From the NCBI GenBank assembly GCA_903933395.1, contig CAIZKA010000509.1, forward strand, positions 1 to 20,624: a stretch of DNA of 20,624 bases, in the 5' to 3' direction. The translations under genes and the position numbers were made by a program. The notes under the pieces were generated by a model, which ran no database searches, was not told where the DNA came from, and saw nothing but the letters and a program-made list of their open reading frames with translations. Positions 1 to 7,959 of this stretch are shown piece after piece; the first letter of the stretch is position 1; each line of letters begins with the position of its first letter. The stretch is from an uncultured beta proteobacterium. Its GTDB lineage: Bacteria; Pseudomonadota; Gammaproteobacteria; Burkholderiales; Rhodocyclaceae.

Positions 1-339
1 CACGTGCGATTTCATCGAGCTGCCGGCGGCCAGGCTGGCAAGCAGCATGCCGCACCAGACGTGGTAGGCGGCCAGCCCGATGACCAGCGCGGTCTTGGCA
101 TGCAGCCAGCCGCCGCCGAAGCCGTAGCCGAACCACAGCCAGAAACCCAGGCCGATGGCCAGCACACCCAGCGGCGTGATGAAACGATACAGCTTGCGTG
201 CCATCAGCAGCAGGCGCTCGCGTTCGGCCCGGCTGTCGGCCGGCACCATGGCGAGGTTCACGAATATGCGCGGCAGGTAGAAGAGCCCGGCGAACCAGCT
301 GGTGACGAAGACGATGTGAAAGGCTTTTATCCAGAGCAT
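1..339 (-). CDS. hemJ: HemJ/CopD-like membrane protein, partial (3' end outside window)
   Basis: Reading the minus strand from an ATG at 339 gives 113 codons without a stop to the left edge. The protein begins MLWIKAFHIVFVTSWFAGLF and continues with a second hydrophobic stretch (LGVLAIGLGFWLWFGYGFG) and a third. This matches the UPF0093/HemJ family (about 140 residues, four helices), which converts protoporphyrinogen IX to protoporphyrin IX in haem synthesis in organisms lacking HemG or HemY. The early His in the AFHIVF stretch is the conserved family His. The C-terminal quarter is missing because the window ends, not because the gene is broken. Its start lies inside the end of the epimerase gene (13 base overlap), so the two are probably cotranscribed. 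A copper-resistance CopD-like annotation is the alternative label for the same fold. Confidence 0.8.
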   Translation of the reverse strand, partial: MLWIKAFHIVFVTSWFAGLFYLPRIFVNLAMVPADSRAERERLLLMARKLYRFITPLGVLAIGLGFWLWFGYGFGGGWLHAKTALVIGLAAYHVWCGMLLASLAAGSSMKSHV

Positions 340-1220
340 GATGTTCCCGGGTGTTGTTGTGCCGCTGCAATTCCCGCCATTACGTCCGGATAGCGCAGAC
401 GCAGGTGCAGCTCCCGCTTCATGCGGGTGTTGTCGAGCCGGCGCGATTCGTTCATGAATGACCACTGCATCGGCGGCACGCTGCGGCGCACCTCTTCGCG
501 CGGCAGGCGCGGTGCGCGCGGCAGGGCGAAGGCGTCGGCCAGCGCATCGAACCATTCGCCCATCGCCAGCGACGAGTCGTCGTTGATGTTGTAAATGCGA
601 TTGGCCGCGGCCCGAGTCAGTGCCGCGCTGCAGGCGCGGCCGAGATCCGCGGCATGGATGTGATTGGTATGGCTGTCTTCTGCGTGCAGCATGAGCGGCA
701 GTTGCTTGTGCAGGCGCTCCAGCGGCAGGCGGTCTTCGGCATAGATGCCCGGCGCGCGCAGGATGCTGACGCAACACTGGCGTCCGCGCTGGCGGCCGAA
801 ACGGCGCAGTCGCCGTTCGGCATCCACCCGCCGTGCCGCCCGCGCCGACTGTGCCGACGGGCTGCGCGTCTCGCTGACGCGGGCGCCGCCGCAGTCGCCA
901 TAGACGCCGCTGGTGCTGATGTACACCAGTTGCCGTGGTAGACTTTTTCCGCGCTGCAAAGCGGCAATCAGGTTTCGTGTGCGCGGGTCGCCGCTTCCCT
1001 GCGCCGGCGGTGGTGCGCTGTGAATCACGGCGTCCGCGATGCCGGCCAGTCGCGTCAGGGTGCCTGGCCGGTCGAGATCGCCTTCTATCTGCGTGACGCC
1101 CAGCGCTTCCAGTTGCGGGTCGCGCCGGCGCACCAGGGCCAGCACGTGCCAGCGTTGCACGAGTTGCGGCAACGCACGGCGCATGACGTCACCGCAACCA
1201 ATGATCAGCAATCTACGCAT
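327..1220 (-). CDS. NAD(P)-dependent epimerase/SDR, YeeZ-like
   Basis: The 297-residue protein has an N-terminal Rossmann strand and a glycine-rich loop (MRRLLIIGCGDVMRR), followed by an acidic turn (IEGDLDRP) and the loop STSGVYGDCGGARVSET at about residues 102-118. That loop is typical of the YeeZ-type extended SDR/NAD-dependent epimerase group. The third glycine of the canonical GxGxxG loop is replaced by Met13, which is a deviation. The substrate of YeeZ-type proteins is not established, so I give none. The ATG at 1220 is only 14 bases from the ATG of the divergent reductase gene at 1235. The 3' end overlaps the start of the hemJ-like gene, which suggests a two-gene unit. Confidence 0.85.
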   Translation of the reverse strand: MRRLLIIGCGDVMRRALPQLVQRWHVLALVRRRDPQLEALGVTQIEGDLDRPGTLTRLAGIADAVIHSAPPPAQGSGDPRTRNLIAALQRGKSLPRQLVYISTSGVYGDCGGARVSETRSPSAQSARAARRVDAERRLRRFGRQRGRQCCVSILRAPGIYAEDRLPLERLHKQLPLMLHAEDSHTNHIHAADLGRACSAALTRAAANRIYNINDDSSLAMGEWFDALADAFALPRAPRLPREEVRRSVPPMQWSFMNESRRLDNTRMKRELHLRLRYPDVMAGIAAAQQHPGTSCSG

Positions 1221-1234
1221 CGGACAATTATCGC

Positions 1235-2260
1235 ATGGCCCCAGTCGCCCCTTTTCGCGTCACCCTGCAGCCCAGCGGGCACAGCTTCAGCACCGACGGC
1301 AACGAACCCGTATTGCAGGCGGCCCTCGACGCCGGCCTGACCCTGCCCTACGGCTGCCGCAACGGCGCCTGCGGCGCCTGCAAGGGCAAGGTGCTCGACG
1401 GCCTGGTGGATCATGGTCCGGTGCAGGATCAGGCTTTGTCTACCGCGGATCGCGCCGGCGGCCTGGCGTTGTTCTGTTGCGCGAAACCGCTTTCCGACCT
1501 GGTGCTCGAATGCCGCGAGGTCGGCACGGCCAAGGACATCCCGGTCAAGATCATGCCCTGCCGGGTGCAGAAGATCGAGCGTGCGGCGGACGATGTGATC
1601 ATCCTGAGCCTCAAGCTGCCGGCCAACGAGCGCCTGCAGTTTCTCGCCGGCCAATACATCGAGTTCCTCCTCAAGGACGGCAAGCGCCGCGCCTTTTCCA
1701 TCGCCAATGCGCCGCATGACGACGGCTTCCTGCAACTGCATGTACGCATGATCGCCGGCGGCGAGTTCACCGGCCACGTCTTCGGCGCCATGAAGGAAAA
1801 GGACATCCTGCGTTTCCAGGGTCCCTACGGCAGCTTCTTCCTGCGCGAGGAATCGGCCAAGCCGGTGATCCTGCTCGCCGGCAGCACGGGCTTTGCGCCG
1901 ATCAAGGCCATCGTCGAGCATGCCATCCACAATCACATCAAGCGCCCGCTGGAAATCTACTGGGGCGCGCGTACCCGCAGCGGGCTCTACCTGTCCGACC
2001 TGCCGTCAGGCTGGGCCGGTACGAACAGCCATATCCGCTATGTGCCGGTACTCTCCGAAGCGACGCCGGAGGATTCCTGGCAGGGACGCAGCGGCCTGGT
2101 GCATCGGGCGGTGCTGGAAGACCACGCCGATCTTTCCGGGTTTCAGGTCTATGCCTGCGGGGCGCCGGCGATGATCGATGCCGCGCGCACCGAGTTCGTG
2201 GCGCGCGGTTTGCCCGCCGAGGAGTTCTTCGCCGACGCGTTTACCTTTGCGTCAGGCTGA
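1235..2260 (+). CDS. 2Fe-2S/FAD/NAD(P)H oxidoreductase (annotated in relatives as CDP-6-deoxy-glucoseen reductase)
   Basis: The 341-residue protein starts with a plant-type ferredoxin domain. The cluster ligands are visible as Cys41, Cys46 and Cys49 (YGCRNGACGACKGKV) and a distal Cys at 81 or 82. A ferredoxin-NADP reductase module follows, with the FAD motif RAFS at about 152-155, the NAD-binding loop GSTGFAPIKA at about 216-225, and a terminal CGAP motif. Such proteins pass electrons from NAD(P)H through FAD to the 2Fe-2S cluster and on to a partner protein. The name CDP-6-deoxy-delta-3,4-glucoseen reductase is often attached to this betaproteobacterial group, but no deoxysugar genes are near, so the true partner is unknown. 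There is no obvious Shine-Dalgarno before the ATG; the start fits the family N-terminus. It converges with livF. Confidence 0.88.
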   Translation: MAPVAPFRVTLQPSGHSFSTDGNEPVLQAALDAGLTLPYGCRNGACGACKGKVLDGLVDHGPVQDQALSTADRAGGLALFCCAKPLSDLVLECREVGTAKDIPVKIMPCRVQKIERAADDVIILSLKLPANERLQFLAGQYIEFLLKDGKRRAFSIANAPHDDGFLQLHVRMIAGGEFTGHVFGAMKEKDILRFQGPYGSFFLREESAKPVILLAGSTGFAPIKAIVEHAIHNHIKRPLEIYWGARTRSGLYLSDLPSGWAGTNSHIRYVPVLSEATPEDSWQGRSGLVHRAVLEDHADLSGFQVYACGAPAMIDAARTEFVARGLPAEEFFADAFTFASG

Positions 2261-2289
2261 ATGCGAGAGTTGGCGTTCGCAGCACGGCG

Positions 2290-3003
2290 TTATTCGCCGA
2301 GATAGGCGGCGCGTACGCGCGAATCGGCGAGCAGCGCGGCGGAAGTATCCGCCAGCGTGATGAGGCCGCTTTCCATGACGTAGCCGCGCGAGCAGACTTC
2401 CAGCGCGAGCCTGGCATTCTGTTCGACCAGCAGGATGGTCATGCCCTCTGCGGCGACCGTCCGCACGACTTCGAATACCTTTTCCACCATCAAGGGCGCC
2501 AGGCCCATCGAGGGCTCGTCGAGCAGCAGCAGTTTCGGCCGGCCCATCAGCGCGCGGCCGATGGCGAGCATCTGCTGCTCACCGCCGGAAAGCGTTCCGG
2601 CGACCTGTGCGGCGCGCTCCTTCAGGCGCGGCAGGAGGCCGTAGACACGCTCCAGGTCGCCGGCGATGGCTGCTTTGTCGCTGCGGTGGTAGGCGCCCAT
2701 GGCGAGGTTCTCGGCAACGGTCAGGCGGGCGAAGATGCCGCGGCCCTCGGGCACCAGCGCCATGCCCTTGCCTATCAACAGGTGGCCGGGCAGCGCTTCG
2801 ATGCGTTCGCTGCCGTAGTGGATTTCTCCGCTAGACGGGATCATGCGCGCCAGCGCCTTCAGCGTGGAGGTCTTGCCGGCGCCGTTGGCGCCGATCAGGC
2901 AGACGATCTCGTTCTGCTCGACCACGAAAGAGATCCCCTTGACCGCGGCAATGCCGCCGTAGTGAACCTGAAGGTTCAGGGCCTCAATGAGCGCTTGTGC
3001 CAA
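2290..3003 (-). CDS. livF: Branched-chain amino acid type ABC transporter, ATP-binding protein LivF
   Basis: The 237-residue ATPase shows Walker A GANGAGKTS (about 38-46), ABC signature LSGGEQQ (about 138-144) and Walker B LLLLDEP (about 158-164), with the short C-terminal region typical of LivF. It works with LivG to power the LivHM permease at the inner membrane. I use a TTG start at 3003 because the homologous N-terminus begins there and a GAGG ribosome site lies about 6 bases upstream. The first 20 bases overlap the end of livG, which indicates translational coupling. The solute may be leucine-type amino acids, but amides, urea or aromatic acids are transported by close relatives. Confidence 0.93.
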   Translation of the reverse strand: MAQALIEALNLQVHYGGIAAVKGISFVVEQNEIVCLIGANGAGKTSTLKALARMIPSSGEIHYGSERIEALPGHLLIGKGMALVPEGRGIFARLTVAENLAMGAYHRSDKAAIAGDLERVYGLLPRLKERAAQVAGTLSGGEQQMLAIGRALMGRPKLLLLDEPSMGLAPLMVEKVFEVVRTVAAEGMTILLVEQNARLALEVCSRGYVMESGLITLADTSAALLADSRVRAAYLGE

Positions 3004-3754
3004 GATAAGCCTCGATGACTTTGGTGTTGGCGCGCACCGACTCAGGCACGTCCTCGGCGATCTTCTCGCCGTAGTCGAGCACGGCGACGCGGTCGCACAG
3101 GCCCATGACCAGCTTGACGTCGTGCTCGATCAGGAGCACGGTCAGCCCGTCGCGGCGCAGCCCCTCGATCAGTCCGCGCAGCGCCGCGGTCTCGGTGGCG
3201 TTCATGCCGGCGGCGGGTTCGTCGAGCGCCAGCAGCTTCGGATCGGTGGCCAGCGCGCGGGCGATTTCGAGCCGCCGCTGGTCGCCGTAGGAGAGGTGCC
3301 GTGCCAGGTCGCCGGCGCGGTCGGCGATGCCGACGTAATGCAGCAGCTCGTCCGCGCGACGGCGGATCGCCGCTTCTTCGGCGCGCTCCGCGCCGGTGCG
3401 CAGCATCGCGCCAAACACCCCGGCACGGGTGCGCACATGGCGGCCGACCATGACGTTTTCCAGCGCGGTCATGTTGCCGAAGAGGCGGATGTTCTGGAAG
3501 GTTCGTGCGATTCCGGCGGCGGCAACCTGGTGCGGGCTTTCCAGGTTCAAGGGCAAACCGCAAAACAGCACCTCGCCGCCGTCGAGCGGATAAAGTCCGG
3601 TAAACACATTGAACAGCGTGGTCTTGCCGGCGCCGTTGGGTCCGATCAGGCCGTAGATTTCACCGCTCCTGATGGTCAGCGAGACATCCTTCAGCGCCTG
3701 CACGCCGCCGAAGCGCTTGTCGATGGCGCGGGCTTCGAGAAGAGTTTCAGCCAT
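2984..3754 (-). CDS. livG: Branched-chain amino acid type ABC transporter, ATP-binding protein LivG
   Basis: The 256-residue ATPase has Walker A GPNGAGKTT (38-46), a signature-like LSYGDQ (154-159), Walker B LLALDEP (174-180) and the H-loop His at about 211. The LSYGDQ variant and the C-terminal tail ending VIEAYLG are characteristic of LivG. It is the second ATPase of the cassette and overlaps livF by 20 bases. It is separated from livM by 105 bases that contain a large inverted repeat, the only sizeable gap within the transporter genes apart from the terminator after the binding protein. Confidence 0.93.
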   Translation of the reverse strand: MAETLLEARAIDKRFGGVQALKDVSLTIRSGEIYGLIGPNGAGKTTLFNVFTGLYPLDGGEVLFCGLPLNLESPHQVAAAGIARTFQNIRLFGNMTALENVMVGRHVRTRAGVFGAMLRTGAERAEEAAIRRRADELLHYVGIADRAGDLARHLSYGDQRRLEIARALATDPKLLALDEPAAGMNATETAALRGLIEGLRRDGLTVLLIEHDVKLVMGLCDRVAVLDYGEKIAEDVPESVRANTKVIEAYLGTSAH

Positions 3755-3770
3755 TGACGAAAACCTGTAT

Positions 3771-3845
3771 AGCCACAGAGGACACAGAGGGCACAGAGAA
3801 AGTCAGGGGAGGCTTTCCTCTGTGATCTCTGTGTCCTCTGTGGCT
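3771..3845. repeat. 75-bp interrupted inverted repeat between livM and livG
   Basis: Perfect 19-base arms occur at 3771-3789 (AGCCACAGAGGACACAGAG) and 3827-3845 (its exact reverse complement). The inner parts also pair with a single bulge, leaving a loop of about 10 bases. Each arm is itself built from a repeating CACAGAGG unit. Translated, the arms read SHRGHRGHRE and SVISVSSV, a signature I associate with a dispersed palindromic repeat in many environmental bacteria. It can form a long hairpin in the liv transcript. Confidence 0.85.
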
Positions 3846-3859
3846 GATGGCTTTGTTTT

Positions 3860-4915
3860 TCATGCGCGGTTCTCGTTCATCTCGCGGCGATGCCGCGTTT
3901 CCGGCCAGAGGCCCGCGGGGCGGAAGCGCATCGTGAAAACCAGCGCCAGGCCGAAGACCAGCATGCGCAGCACTTCGGGGTCGACCAGCAGTTTGCCGAA
4001 CAGGGCCATCTGCGCCGGTTCCACCGTGTAGCGCAACAGTTCGGGAACGAAGGAGAGCAGCACGGCGCCGGCGATCACGCCCCAGATGTTGCCCATGCCG
4101 CCCAGCACCACCATGGCGAGGATCATGATCGATTCGTTGAGGACGAAGCTTTCCGGGCTGACGAAAGTCTGCATCGCGGCGAACATGCCGCCGGCGATGC
4201 CGCCGAAGGAGGCGCCCATGGCGAAGGCCAGCAGCTTGATGTTGCGCGTGTTGATGCCGCTGGCCTTGGCCGCGACTTCGTCCTCGCGGATGGCGACCCA
4301 GGCGCGGCCGATGCGCGAATCCTGCAGGCGGCGGTTGATGACGATGACGGCCAGCAGCACCAGCATGAGGAAGTAGTAATACTTGATCGGGCCGCTGAAG
4401 ACCAGTCCGGCAATCGTGTCGCTGCCGGAAAAATTCACCGGGCCGATGCGGAAGGAGTCGATGCGGTTGATGCCTTTCGGGCCGTTGGTCAGATTGACCG
4501 GCGAGGACAGGTTGTTCATGAAGATGCGCACGATTTCGCCGAAGCCCAGCGTGACGATGGCGAGGTAGTCGCCGCGCAGGCGCAGCGTCGGCGCGCCGAG
4601 TATGACGCCGGCAATGCAGGCGACGGCGGCGCCGATCGGCAGGATCACCCAGAAGGGCAGGTGCAGGCCGAAATGCGGCGAGGCCAGCAGCGCATAGACA
4701 TAGGCGCCGACAGCGTAGAAGGCCACATAGCCGAGGTCGAGCAGGCCGGCGAAGCCGACCACGATGTTGAGGCCCAGGGACAGCAGCACGAACAGGACGG
4801 CGAAGTTGGTAATGCGCACCCAGGCGGTGCCGGCCAAAGCCAGCACAAAGGGCAGCGCGATCAGTGCGACGGCGATCAGGGCCAAGCCTAGTTTTTCACG
4901 TCCGCTCATGTTCAT
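3860..4915 (-). CDS. livM: Branched-chain amino acid type ABC transporter permease LivM
   Basis: The 351-residue polytopic membrane protein has many hydrophobic helices and the permease coupling region around SRIGRAWVAIREDEVAA, typical of LivM. A longer open frame extends upstream, but those residues are Arg/Pro-rich and lie inside livH. The start chosen is ATG at 4915, overlapping the livH stop by one base (TGATG), which is the classic coupled arrangement; MSGREKL two codons later is an alternative. With LivH it forms the membrane channel of the transporter. Confidence 0.92.
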   Translation of the reverse strand: MNMSGREKLGLALIAVALIALPFVLALAGTAWVRITNFAVLFVLLSLGLNIVVGFAGLLDLGYVAFYAVGAYVYALLASPHFGLHLPFWVILPIGAAVACIAGVILGAPTLRLRGDYLAIVTLGFGEIVRIFMNNLSSPVNLTNGPKGINRIDSFRIGPVNFSGSDTIAGLVFSGPIKYYYFLMLVLLAVIVINRRLQDSRIGRAWVAIREDEVAAKASGINTRNIKLLAFAMGASFGGIAGGMFAAMQTFVSPESFVLNESIMILAMVVLGGMGNIWGVIAGAVLLSFVPELLRYTVEPAQMALFGKLLVDPEVLRMLVFGLALVFTMRFRPAGLWPETRHRREMNENRA

Positions 4916-5901
4916 CAGGCCCGCTCCGAGACACGTTCGCCGAGCAGGCCGGAGGGACGGAACACCAGCACCAGGATCAGCATCAGGAAGGCAAACACAT
5001 CCTGGTAGTTGCTGCCGAAGAGCACGAAGTTGCCGCCGTCGGCGCATTGCTCCGCGAGGATTCCGCTGGCGAGCGGCCAATGGCAAAGGTCGGTCATCTC
5101 GCCGACGTAGCCGGTGCCCAGGGCTTCGACCAGACCGAGCAGCAGGCCGCCGAGCATGGCGCCGGCGATGTTGCCGATGCCGCCCAGCACCGCCGCGGAA
5201 AAGGCCTTGAGGCCGAGGCTGAAGCCCATCGTGTAATGGGCGATGCCGTAATAGCTGCCATACATCACGCCGGCCACCGCACCGAGTCCGGCGCCGATGA
5301 CGAAGGTGGCGGCGATCACGCGGTCGGCATTGACGCCCATCAGGCTGGCGACATGGACGTTCTCGGCCGTGGCGCGGATGGCGATGCCGAAGCGGGTGCG
5401 ATAGACGAACCAGGACAGGCCGGCCATCATCGTCAATGACAAAAGGATGATGGCGATCTGCACGCTGCTGATGGCCGCGCCGCCGATGCCGAATACCCGG
5501 TTGTCGATGATCTGCGGAAAGGCCAGCGGATTGCGGCCCCAGGCCAGCAGGGCCAGGTGCTGCAGGATGATCGACATGCCGATCGCGGTGATCAGCGGCG
5601 CCAGTCGCGGCGCATGGCGCAGGGGGCGATAGGCGGCGCGTTCGAGGAGGTAGCCGATGGCCATGCAGGCCGGAATCGCCGCCATGACTCCGGCGAGGAC
5701 AATGACCAGCGGCGGCATGCCGCTGCCGGCGAGAGAGGTGATGATGGAGAAGGCCACCATGGCGCCGATCATCACCACTTCGCCGTGGGCGAAGTTGATC
5801 AGCTGGATGACGCCATAGACCATGGTGTAGCCCAGCGCGACCACGGCATACACGCTGCCGGTGGTCAGGCCGTTGATGAGCTGCTGGAGCAGGGTGTCCA
5901 T
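4915..5901 (-). CDS. livH: Branched-chain amino acid type ABC transporter permease LivH
   Basis: The 328-residue membrane protein starts MDTLLQQLINGLTTGSVYAV, with the early family motif NFAHGEVVMIGA and the coupling segment RTRFGIAIRATAEN. It is slightly longer than the usual 300 or so residues because of a hydrophilic insert with two Cys (MTDLCHWPL...AEQCADGG) before the last helix; this form is common in betaproteobacteria. The open frame extends upstream to 6189, but that stretch is only a shadow of the binding-protein tail. The start at 5901 is set by homology. It lies 70 bases downstream of the binding-protein gene, across a terminator. Confidence 0.92.
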   Translation of the reverse strand: MDTLLQQLINGLTTGSVYAVVALGYTMVYGVIQLINFAHGEVVMIGAMVAFSIITSLAGSGMPPLVIVLAGVMAAIPACMAIGYLLERAAYRPLRHAPRLAPLITAIGMSIILQHLALLAWGRNPLAFPQIIDNRVFGIGGAAISSVQIAIILLSLTMMAGLSWFVYRTRFGIAIRATAENVHVASLMGVNADRVIAATFVIGAGLGAVAGVMYGSYYGIAHYTMGFSLGLKAFSAAVLGGIGNIAGAMLGGLLLGLVEALGTGYVGEMTDLCHWPLASGILAEQCADGGNFVLFGSNYQDVFAFLMLILVLVFRPSGLLGERVSERA

Positions 5902-5916
5902 GTTGCGCGCGTATCC

Positions 5917-5955
5917 AAAAAAAACGGGGAAGCCGCCGGAGGGCGACTTCCCCGT
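5917..5955 (-). terminator. Rho-independent terminator after the binding-protein gene
   Basis: Read on the minus strand, the stem ACGGGGAAG...CTTCCCCGT (5924-5955) is followed at once by eight T residues (complement of 5917-5924). It sits between the binding-protein stop at 5972 and the livH start at 5901. It probably lets part of the transcription through, so that the binding protein is made in excess of the permease. Confidence 0.88.
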
Positions 5956-5971
5956 TCGTTTCAGCGGATGC

Positions 5972-7381
5972 TTACTTCTTCGCGGGAGCAGCGGGGGCCG
6001 GAGCAGCCGCCGGTGCCGGAGCAGCAGCGGGAACCGGGGCAGCTGCAGGTGCAGGTGCAGGAGCAGCTGCCGGGGCAGCCGCGGGAGCTGCAGCAGGCGC
6101 CGCGCCTGCCGCCGGAGCCGCACCCGCCGCAGCAGGTGCCGCTGCCGGAGCTGCAGCGGGCGCAGGTGCCGTGGCCGCCGCATACTCATCCAGAGTCATC
6201 GACTTGCCGCTTTTGAGGATCGCGACAGGTGTGATCTTGCCGTCCTTCAGGGTGAAGATCGTCATCTCGGCATCCTTGCGGTCGCCCTTTTCGTCGAACT
6301 TGATGTTGCCGCTGGCGCCATTGAAGTCAATGGTGGCCAAGGCCGGCAGGTACTTCGCCGGATCCGGCGAATCCGCCTTCTTCATTGCGGCAATCAGCAG
6401 GTTCGCGGCGTCGTAGGTGAAGGGCGAGTAAAGAATCGGATCAGCCTTGAACGCGGCCTTGTAGGCGTCGAGGAACTTCTTGCCGGCGGCCTGCACCGGT
6501 ATGCCGGCCTGCGAGCAGAGCAGTCCTTCGGCCGCGGGGCCGGCGAGCTCGGCCATCTTGTCGGTACAGGCGCCGTCGCCGAAGGCAAATACGGCGGTCA
6601 TCTTCAGTTCGCGCGCCTGCTTGATCAGCGGGCCGCCGGTGGCATCCATGCCGCCGTAGAACACGGCGTCAGGCTTCTTGCCCTTGACCTTGGTCAGCAC
6701 GGCTTTCCAGTCCACGGTCTTGTCGGTGCCCTTTTCGCGCGGCAGAACCTTGATCCCGGCGGCCTTGAGCGCCTTCTCGACCTCGTTGGCGAGGCCTTCG
6801 CCGTAGGCAGTGGCGTCGTCGATCACGGCCACGGTCTTCGGCTTCGTCTGGCTGGCCAGGTAGTTGGCAACGGCCGGGCCCTGCTGGTCGTCGCGGCCGA
6901 CGACGCGAAACACGCCCTTGAAACCCTGCTCGGTCAGCGCCGGGTTGGTGGCGGAACCGGAGATCATCGGGATGCTGGCCTGGTTGTAGATGGCCGAGGC
7001 GGGAATCGTGGTGCCCGAATTGAGGTGGCCGACGATGCCGGCGACCTTGGCGTCGACCAGTTTCTGCGCGACGGTATTGCCGACCTTGGGATCGGACTGG
7101 TCGTCTTCCGACATCAGTTCGAACTTGACCTTTTTGCCTCCCAGAGAAACGCCGGCGGCATTGGCTTCTTCGATGGCGAGGCGGGCGCCGTTCTCGTTGT
7201 CCTTGCCCAGATGCGCGATGCCGCCGGTGAGCGGCGCTACGCTGCCGATCTTGATCACCAGCGGAGGGGGCGGGGGCGGCGCCTGGACCGGGGGTGGCGG
7301 GGGCGGCGCTTCCTTGCCGCAGCCCATCAGGGCGACAGCGGCAATCACGGAAAGCGAGAGGACTTTGGTGGGGACATTCAT
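5972..7381 (-). CDS. ABC transporter substrate-binding lipoprotein (LivJ/LivK family) with Ala/Pro-rich tail
   Basis: The 469-residue protein opens with a lipoprotein signal (lipobox LMGC, Cys21), then a linker with two runs of six prolines, then the periplasmic binding fold typical of LivJ/LivK (start IKIGSVAPLTGG; GHLNSGTTIPAS; YGEGLANEVEKALKAAG). From about residue 403 to the end, nearly every residue is Ala or Pro, ending in APAKK. Normal family members are about 370-400 residues and lack this tail. It should deliver the solute to LivHMGF; the ligand cannot be read from sequence. A GGAG ribosome site lies about 7 bases before the ATG. It is the first gene of the transporter unit. Confidence 0.92.
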   Translation of the reverse strand: MNVPTKVLSLSVIAAVALMGCGKEAPPPPPPVQAPPPPPPLVIKIGSVAPLTGGIAHLGKDNENGARLAIEEANAAGVSLGGKKVKFELMSEDDQSDPKVGNTVAQKLVDAKVAGIVGHLNSGTTIPASAIYNQASIPMISGSATNPALTEQGFKGVFRVVGRDDQQGPAVANYLASQTKPKTVAVIDDATAYGEGLANEVEKALKAAGIKVLPREKGTDKTVDWKAVLTKVKGKKPDAVFYGGMDATGGPLIKQARELKMTAVFAFGDGACTDKMAELAGPAAEGLLCSQAGIPVQAAGKKFLDAYKAAFKADPILYSPFTYDAANLLIAAMKKADSPDPAKYLPALATIDFNGASGNIKFDEKGDRKDAEMTIFTLKDGKITPVAILKSGKSMTLDEYAAATAPAPAAAPAAAPAAAGAAPAAGAAPAAAPAAAPAAAPAPAPAAAPVPAAAPAPAAAPAPAAPAKK

Positions 7382-7444
7382 GGCGAAGCTCCGTTCAGGT
7401 CAGGTAATCTGGAATGATAGGGCGGATGGCAAATCAGCGGACGG

Positions 7445-7473
7445 ATTCTTGCCTTCCGGCATGGACTTGTCAA
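7445..7473 (-). promoter_or_regulatory. Putative sigma-70 promoter for the binding-protein/liv unit
   Basis: On the minus strand a perfect -35 TTGACA (7473-7468) is followed by a 17-base spacer and AAGAAT (7450-7445), which matches the -10 consensus at four of six positions. It lies about 65 bases upstream of the binding-protein ATG and just downstream of the cytochrome c terminator, which is the expected place. Confidence 0.55.
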
Positions 7474-7498
7474 TGCCATGCCGCCATTCGACGGGCAG

Positions 7499-7534
7499 CA
7501 AAAAGGCCGGACCCGCAAATGCGGATCCGGCCTT
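7499..7534 (-). terminator. Rho-independent terminator after cytochrome c
   Basis: On the minus strand, AAGGCCGGATCCGCA and TGCGGGTCCGGCCTT form a 15-base stem with one mismatch (7503-7534), followed by a short T run. It begins 20 bases after the cytochrome c stop codon. Confidence 0.85.
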
Positions 7535-7554
7535 GGTTCTGGCTGCGATGTTTC

Positions 7555-7863
7555 TTACTTGGCGCCGTCCAGAATCCACTTGACCAGGGTCTTCATGTCC
7601 TCGTCCTTGACGTTGGGATTCGGCGGCATCGGGATCGGGCCCCATACGCCCTTGCCACCCGCCTTGACCTTGGCGACCAGCATGGCTTCGTCGGCGGCCT
7701 TGTATTTCTTCGCAACGTCCTGATAGGCCGGGCCGACCACTTTCTTGTCGACCGCATGGCAGGCCATGCAACCGCTCTTGGTGGCGAGGTCCTTGTTGGC
7801 GAAAGCCGGGGCCGAGGCGAGAACGCCGGCAGCAACCAGAGCGGAGATCAATGCTGATTTCAT
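7555..7863 (-). CDS. Class I cytochrome c (c551/c552 type), periplasmic
   Basis: The 102-residue protein has a cleavable signal peptide (MKSALISALVAAGVLASAPAFA), a haem site CMACH at 32-36 and an axial Met79 in the IPMPPNP loop, the pattern of small cytochromes c551/c552 that shuttle electrons in the periplasm to oxidases or denitrification enzymes. The start at 7863 is preferred over the upstream in-frame ATG at 7932 because it places the signal peptide at the N-terminus and has an AGGAA-type ribosome site. It is a single-gene unit with its own terminator. Its redox partner is not apparent from neighbours. Confidence 0.92.
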   Translation of the reverse strand: MKSALISALVAAGVLASAPAFANKDLATKSGCMACHAVDKKVVGPAYQDVAKKYKAADEAMLVAKVKAGGKGVWGPIPMPPNPNVKDEDMKTLVKWILDGAK

Positions 7864-7959
7864 GTTGAATTCCTTTTCCTGAATGAATGAGGGTGTGCCG
7901 GCGGAAACCAAAGCGCTGTGAATGCTAATCAATCGAACCCGGAGAAAAAATGCTCCAGA

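Noticed and set aside
3771..3845. CRISPR array suspicion from the repeated CACAGAGG units
   Set aside because: The units are 8-10 bases without spacers and the two halves are mirror images; this is an inverted repeat.
5902..6189. A 96-residue N-terminal extension of LivH
   Set aside because: The added residues are an Arg/Leu/Pro-rich out-of-frame reading of the Ala/Pro tail of the binding protein, and they cross a terminator.
7919..7932. A second FNR-like box upstream of the class I cytochrome c
   Set aside because: Only the TTGAT half matches; the other half (ATTCA) fits three of five positions, which is common by chance.
7941..7957. Terminator after the DUF255 gene
   Set aside because: A short GGAG/CTCC stem with a T-rich loop is present, but no T run follows it.
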